From: an uncultured Bacteroidales bacterium
Lineage (GTDB): Bacteria > Bacteroidota > Bacteroidia > Bacteroidales > UBA932
Reading direction: 5' to 3'
Length of the DNA: 9,009 nucleotides
NCBI GenBank assembly: GCA_946406275.1
Contig: CAMJJZ010000046.1
Span: forward strand, 1 to 9,009
The number at the start of each line of letters is the position of its first letter. Within the stretch, counting starts at the first letter, position 1. Below the pieces are notes generated by a model. That model had not been told where the DNA came from, did no database searches, and was given only the letters and a program-made list of their open reading frames with translations. The translations under genes were made by a program, and so were the position numbers. Shown here piece by piece: positions 7,226 through 9,009 of this stretch.

Positions 7226-8817
7226 AGGCCAAGCACGTGTTTATAGACCCACTGAGTGTACTCCGCTTCGCGCAGGGTGTCTCCCCAGCCAATGGGGAAA
7301 TTGCCCTTCCAGCGCTCCTGGAGGAAGTCGTTGAGGTCTTCTCTTTCTTTATCTACGCAGCCGTGGGCCTTTGCAAGAAGGCCGGCGGCGCGGCAAGCGC
7401 AGAACTCTCCCTGGCAGGGCCCCATGCCTATGCGGGTGCGGCGGCGGAGGTCCGTGAGGGTGCTCACATCCAGCCTGTCTATGGCGGAGTTGATTTCTCC
7501 TACCGATACCTCCTCGCATTCGCAGATGAGGGAATCGTCATAACGGTCGTTCTCCTTGAAGCGGGAGGCGCGGGTGCCAAGGCGGGCGGCGGTAGCCTTC
7601 TGGACCATGGAAGGGGTTTCCCAGATCTGCCTGGCCACTTCCTTGTACGATTTTTCTTCCGATCCCGGAAGGGGAGTGACGGCGGTCTGGCACTTCTTGT
7701 CCACGCCCAGCTTCTTGCACACGAGGTCCGTGACCTGTTCCGCCATGAGGCGGTAGGTCATGAGCTTGCCGCCGGTGATGGTCACGAATCCCTTGATGCC
7801 GTCGCGGGTTTCGTGGTCCAGGCAAACTATTCCGCGGGAGATGTTGCGGCCGGTGGGGTCGTTATCGGCACTCACCAATGGACGGACGCCGGCATATGCC
7901 CTGAGGATACGGGTGTTGGACAGGGACGGTGCCAGCTTTGCGCCTTCGGAGATGAGGAGGTTCACCTCGTCCGGGGTAACGGCCACGTTGTCGCACTCGT
8001 CGAAGGGAATGCGGTCCGATGTTGTGCCGATTATGCAAACGGTGTCTCCGGGGACCAGGATATCGGCATTGGCGGGCTTGCGGCAGCGGTTGATGACCAC
8101 GTTGTTTACCCTGTGGGCAAACACCAGGAGAGCGCCCTTGGACGGGAACATGCCCACGTTCACGCCGGCCATTTCCGCCATCTTGTGCCCCCAGATGCCC
8201 GCGGCGTTAACCGTGACGGGGGCGTAGTAATCGGCAGTTTCTCCGGTCTGTATGTTGCGCGTGTGTACGCCTTTTATGGTATCGCCTTCGCGGATGAAAC
8301 CGGTAACCTCCGTATACAGGCGCACCTGGCCGCCCTTGAGCTTTGCGTCCAGCATGTTTGCGGCGCAAAGGCGGAACGGGTCCACGCTGCCGTCCGGCAC
8401 TCTCACGGCACCGATAAGGTCCGGATTCACGGACGGCTCCAACCTCCGTGCTTCTTCAGGGTCGATGATATCGGCCCTAATCCCCGCCGCGCGGCAGGCC
8501 TCCACGAAATTGGCCTGGTAGGCAAGGTCGTCTTCCGGGAGGGTGATGAAAAGGCCGTCGGTCTCGTCTACGCAGTGCGCGGCAATGCGGCGGAGAATCA
8601 TGTTCTCGCTGATGCATTCCCGTGCGCTCTCAGGATCATTCACGGCGTACCTTGCCCCGGAGTGCAGGAGACCGTGGTTGCGGCCGGTAGCTCCCGTGGC
8701 TATATCCGATTTCTCTATAAGCAGCGTCCTTAACCCGCGCATGGCGCAGTCCCTCTGCGTCCCCGCCCCGGTTATACCGCCACCTATAATAATAACGTCA
8801 AATTCGTTTGGGTTCAT
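7222..8817 (-). CDS. glpA: Anaerobic glycerol-3-phosphate dehydrogenase subunit A (catalytic, FAD)
   Basis: The catalytic subunit, 531 residues from the ATG at 8817, which oxidises glycerol-3-phosphate to dihydroxyacetone phosphate. An FAD-binding motif opens the protein (VIIIGGGITGAG, 8-19), followed by IATGATGRNHGLLHSGARYA (39-58), VPDGSVDPFRL (140-150), NAAGIWG (204-210), INRCRKPANADILVPGD (242-258) and ITGGKLMTYRLMAE (347-360). The C-terminal domain carries the GlpA-specific cysteines of a BFD-like [2Fe-2S] site: Cys432 and Cys434 (CECEE), then Cys468 and Cys473 (CQGEFCACRAAG). That domain separates GlpA from aerobic GlpD. The frame is open back to 8889, but that extension would run through the promoter and a palindrome, and the GlpA family begins near this shorter start. 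First gene of the operon; the stop overlaps glpB as ATGA. Confidence 0.96.
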   Translation of the reverse strand: MNPNEFDVIIIGGGITGAGTQRDCAMRGLRTLLIEKSDIATGATGRNHGLLHSGARYAVNDPESARECISENMILRRIAAHCVDETDGLFITLPEDDLAYQANFVEACRAAGIRADIIDPEEARRLEPSVNPDLIGAVRVPDGSVDPFRLCAANMLDAKLKGGQVRLYTEVTGFIREGDTIKGVHTRNIQTGETADYYAPVTVNAAGIWGHKMAEMAGVNVGMFPSKGALLVFAHRVNNVVINRCRKPANADILVPGDTVCIIGTTSDRIPFDECDNVAVTPDEVNLLISEGAKLAPSLSNTRILRAYAGVRPLVSADNDPTGRNISRGIVCLDHETRDGIKGFVTITGGKLMTYRLMAEQVTDLVCKKLGVDKKCQTAVTPLPGSEEKSYKEVARQIWETPSMVQKATAARLGTRASRFKENDRYDDSLICECEEVSVGEINSAIDRLDVSTLTDLRRRTRIGMGPCQGEFCACRAAGLLAKAHGCVDKEREDLNDFLQERWKGNFPIGWGDTLREAEYTQWVYKHVLGL

Positions 8818-8840
8818 GTTAGGTCTAGCGTTATATCTTC

Positions 8841-8871
8841 CAAAGGTAATTATATTATAGGTAAAAAGCAA
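8841..8871 (-). promoter_or_regulatory. Promoter of the glpABC-glpT-glycosyltransferase operon
   Basis: On the minus strand there is a TTG (8869-8871), a 20-bp spacer, then TACCTTTG (8841-8848), a full match to the Bacteroidetes -7 box TAnnTTTG. Transcription should begin near 8833-8835, giving a leader of about 16-18 nt before the glpA ATG at 8817. No Shine-Dalgarno is evident in that leader. The spacer is very A/T-rich. I see no clear regulator-binding site, so the inducer cannot be named. Confidence 0.78.
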
Positions 8872-8887
8872 GATGTCCCTCTCCGTC

Positions 8888-8908
8888 ATTCCGGGCTTGA
8901 CCCGGAAT
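8888..8908. repeat. REP-like palindrome upstream of glpA
   Basis: ATTCCGGG (8888-8895) and CCCGGAAT (8901-8908) are perfect reverse complements around the 5-base loop CTTGA. The wider form, CGTCATTCCGGG then CTTGACCCGGAATC, resembles a short palindromic element that I recall scattered through intergenic regions of many bacterial genomes. Only one copy lies in this window. It sits 16 bp upstream of the glpA -33 element, between two divergent promoters. It may be a terminator-like stem, a DNA-binding site, or simply a dispersed repeat. Confidence 0.65.
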
Positions 8909-8910
8909 CT

Positions 8911-8938
8911 TAAACAAAACGAAAAAAAACTAAAAAAA
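8911..8938. other. A-rich tract upstream of the right-edge promoter
   Basis: A run made almost entirely of A on the plus strand, with two interrupted A-tracts of eight and seven bases, lies directly upstream of the rightward -33 TTTG. The position is right for an UP-element-like or curved-DNA stimulator of that promoter. This is inferred from composition only. Confidence 0.35.
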
Positions 8939-8940
8939 TT

Positions 8941-8971
8941 TTTGCTGTTTAGAAAAATATTCCTACCTTTG
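8941..8971 (+). promoter_or_regulatory. Strong rightward Bacteroidetes-type promoter for a gene beyond the right edge
   Basis: TTTG (8941-8944), a 19-bp spacer and TACCTTTG (8964-8971) match the Bacteroidetes -33/-7 promoter well. Transcription should start near 8977-8979. It drives a gene or RNA outside the window, divergent from glpA. The quality of both boxes and the A-rich tract upstream suggest high expression. Confidence 0.78.
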
Positions 8972-8974
8972 CAG

Positions 8975-9003
8975 TCCCGCTTGAAAAAATAGCGGGAATT
9001 TTT
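8975..9003 (+). terminator. Hairpin with T-rich tail just after the right-edge promoter (possible attenuator or leader element)
   Basis: TCCCGC (8975-8980) pairs with GCGGGA (8992-8997) across an 11-base A-rich loop, followed by ATTTTT (8998-9003). The shape is that of a small intrinsic terminator placed at or within a few bases of the predicted start of transcription. The first stem arm may be partly upstream of the real start, in which case the RNA could not form the full hairpin. Leader, attenuator or 5' stabilising stem are all possible; the window ends too soon to tell. Confidence 0.45.
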
Positions 9004-9009
9004 ACGCCC

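Noticed and set aside
7237..8733. 498-codon plus-strand open frame fully antisense to glpA
   Set aside because: The minus-strand frame has the complete set of GlpA motifs, and the antisense translation shows no recognisable domain. Long antisense frames are common in GC-rich coding DNA.
1..9009. Mobile element, CRISPR array, defence island or toxin-antitoxin system
   Set aside because: All coding space is taken by recognisable housekeeping or metabolic genes. I see no direct-repeat array, transposase, integrase or tRNA-associated att site.

Overview
The window looks like a chromosomal segment from a GC-rich member of the Bacteroidetes, probably an anaerobic, gut-type Bacteroidales. This is an inference. 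It rests on promoters of the Bacteroidetes type (TAnnTTTG at -7, with TTG or TTTG about 19-20 bp upstream), on the near absence of well-placed Shine-Dalgarno sequences, and on the style of the encoded proteins. The segment is densely packed, with no gene-free stretch longer than about 200 bp. I see no mobile element, CRISPR array, tRNA or rRNA.

Layout from left to right. (1) Positions 1-608, minus strand: the N-terminal third or so of a YgiQ/UPF0313-type radical SAM protein, which continues off the left edge. (2) Positions 609-658: a 50-bp divergent intergenic region with back-to-back -7 boxes and an 8-bp inverted repeat. (3) Positions 659-2797, plus strand: a complete Tex-family RNA-binding protein. 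(4) Positions 2781-8817, minus strand: a five-gene operon. In transcription order it is glpA, glpB, glpC (anaerobic glycerol-3-phosphate dehydrogenase), glpT (glycerol-3-phosphate/phosphate antiporter) and a family 2 glycosyltransferase of the polyprenol-phosphate mannose synthase type. Every junction is an overlap: ATGA at glpA/glpB, glpB/glpC and glpT/glycosyltransferase, and 8 bp at glpC/glpT. The last gene overlaps the end of tex tail-to-tail by 17 bp. (5) Positions 8818-9009: a regulatory region with the glpA promoter, a dispersed-repeat-like palindrome, an A-rich tract, and a strong rightward promoter followed by a hairpin. It belongs to an unseen gene beyond the right edge.

How the operon should work: GlpT imports glycerol-3-phosphate in exchange for phosphate. 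GlpA (FAD, catalytic), GlpB and the Fe-S protein GlpC oxidise it to dihydroxyacetone phosphate and pass electrons to the quinone pool, most likely menaquinone. No glycerol kinase or glycerol facilitator is present, so as seen here the operon is built to use ready-made glycerol-3-phosphate. The coupled glycosyltransferase is the unexpected member.

I did not find a convincing undescribed system. The points worth a second look are the glycosyltransferase inside the glp operon, the leader-poor divergent ygiQ/tex promoters, the palindrome holding both convergent stop codons, and the repeat and promoter-hairpin signals at the right edge.
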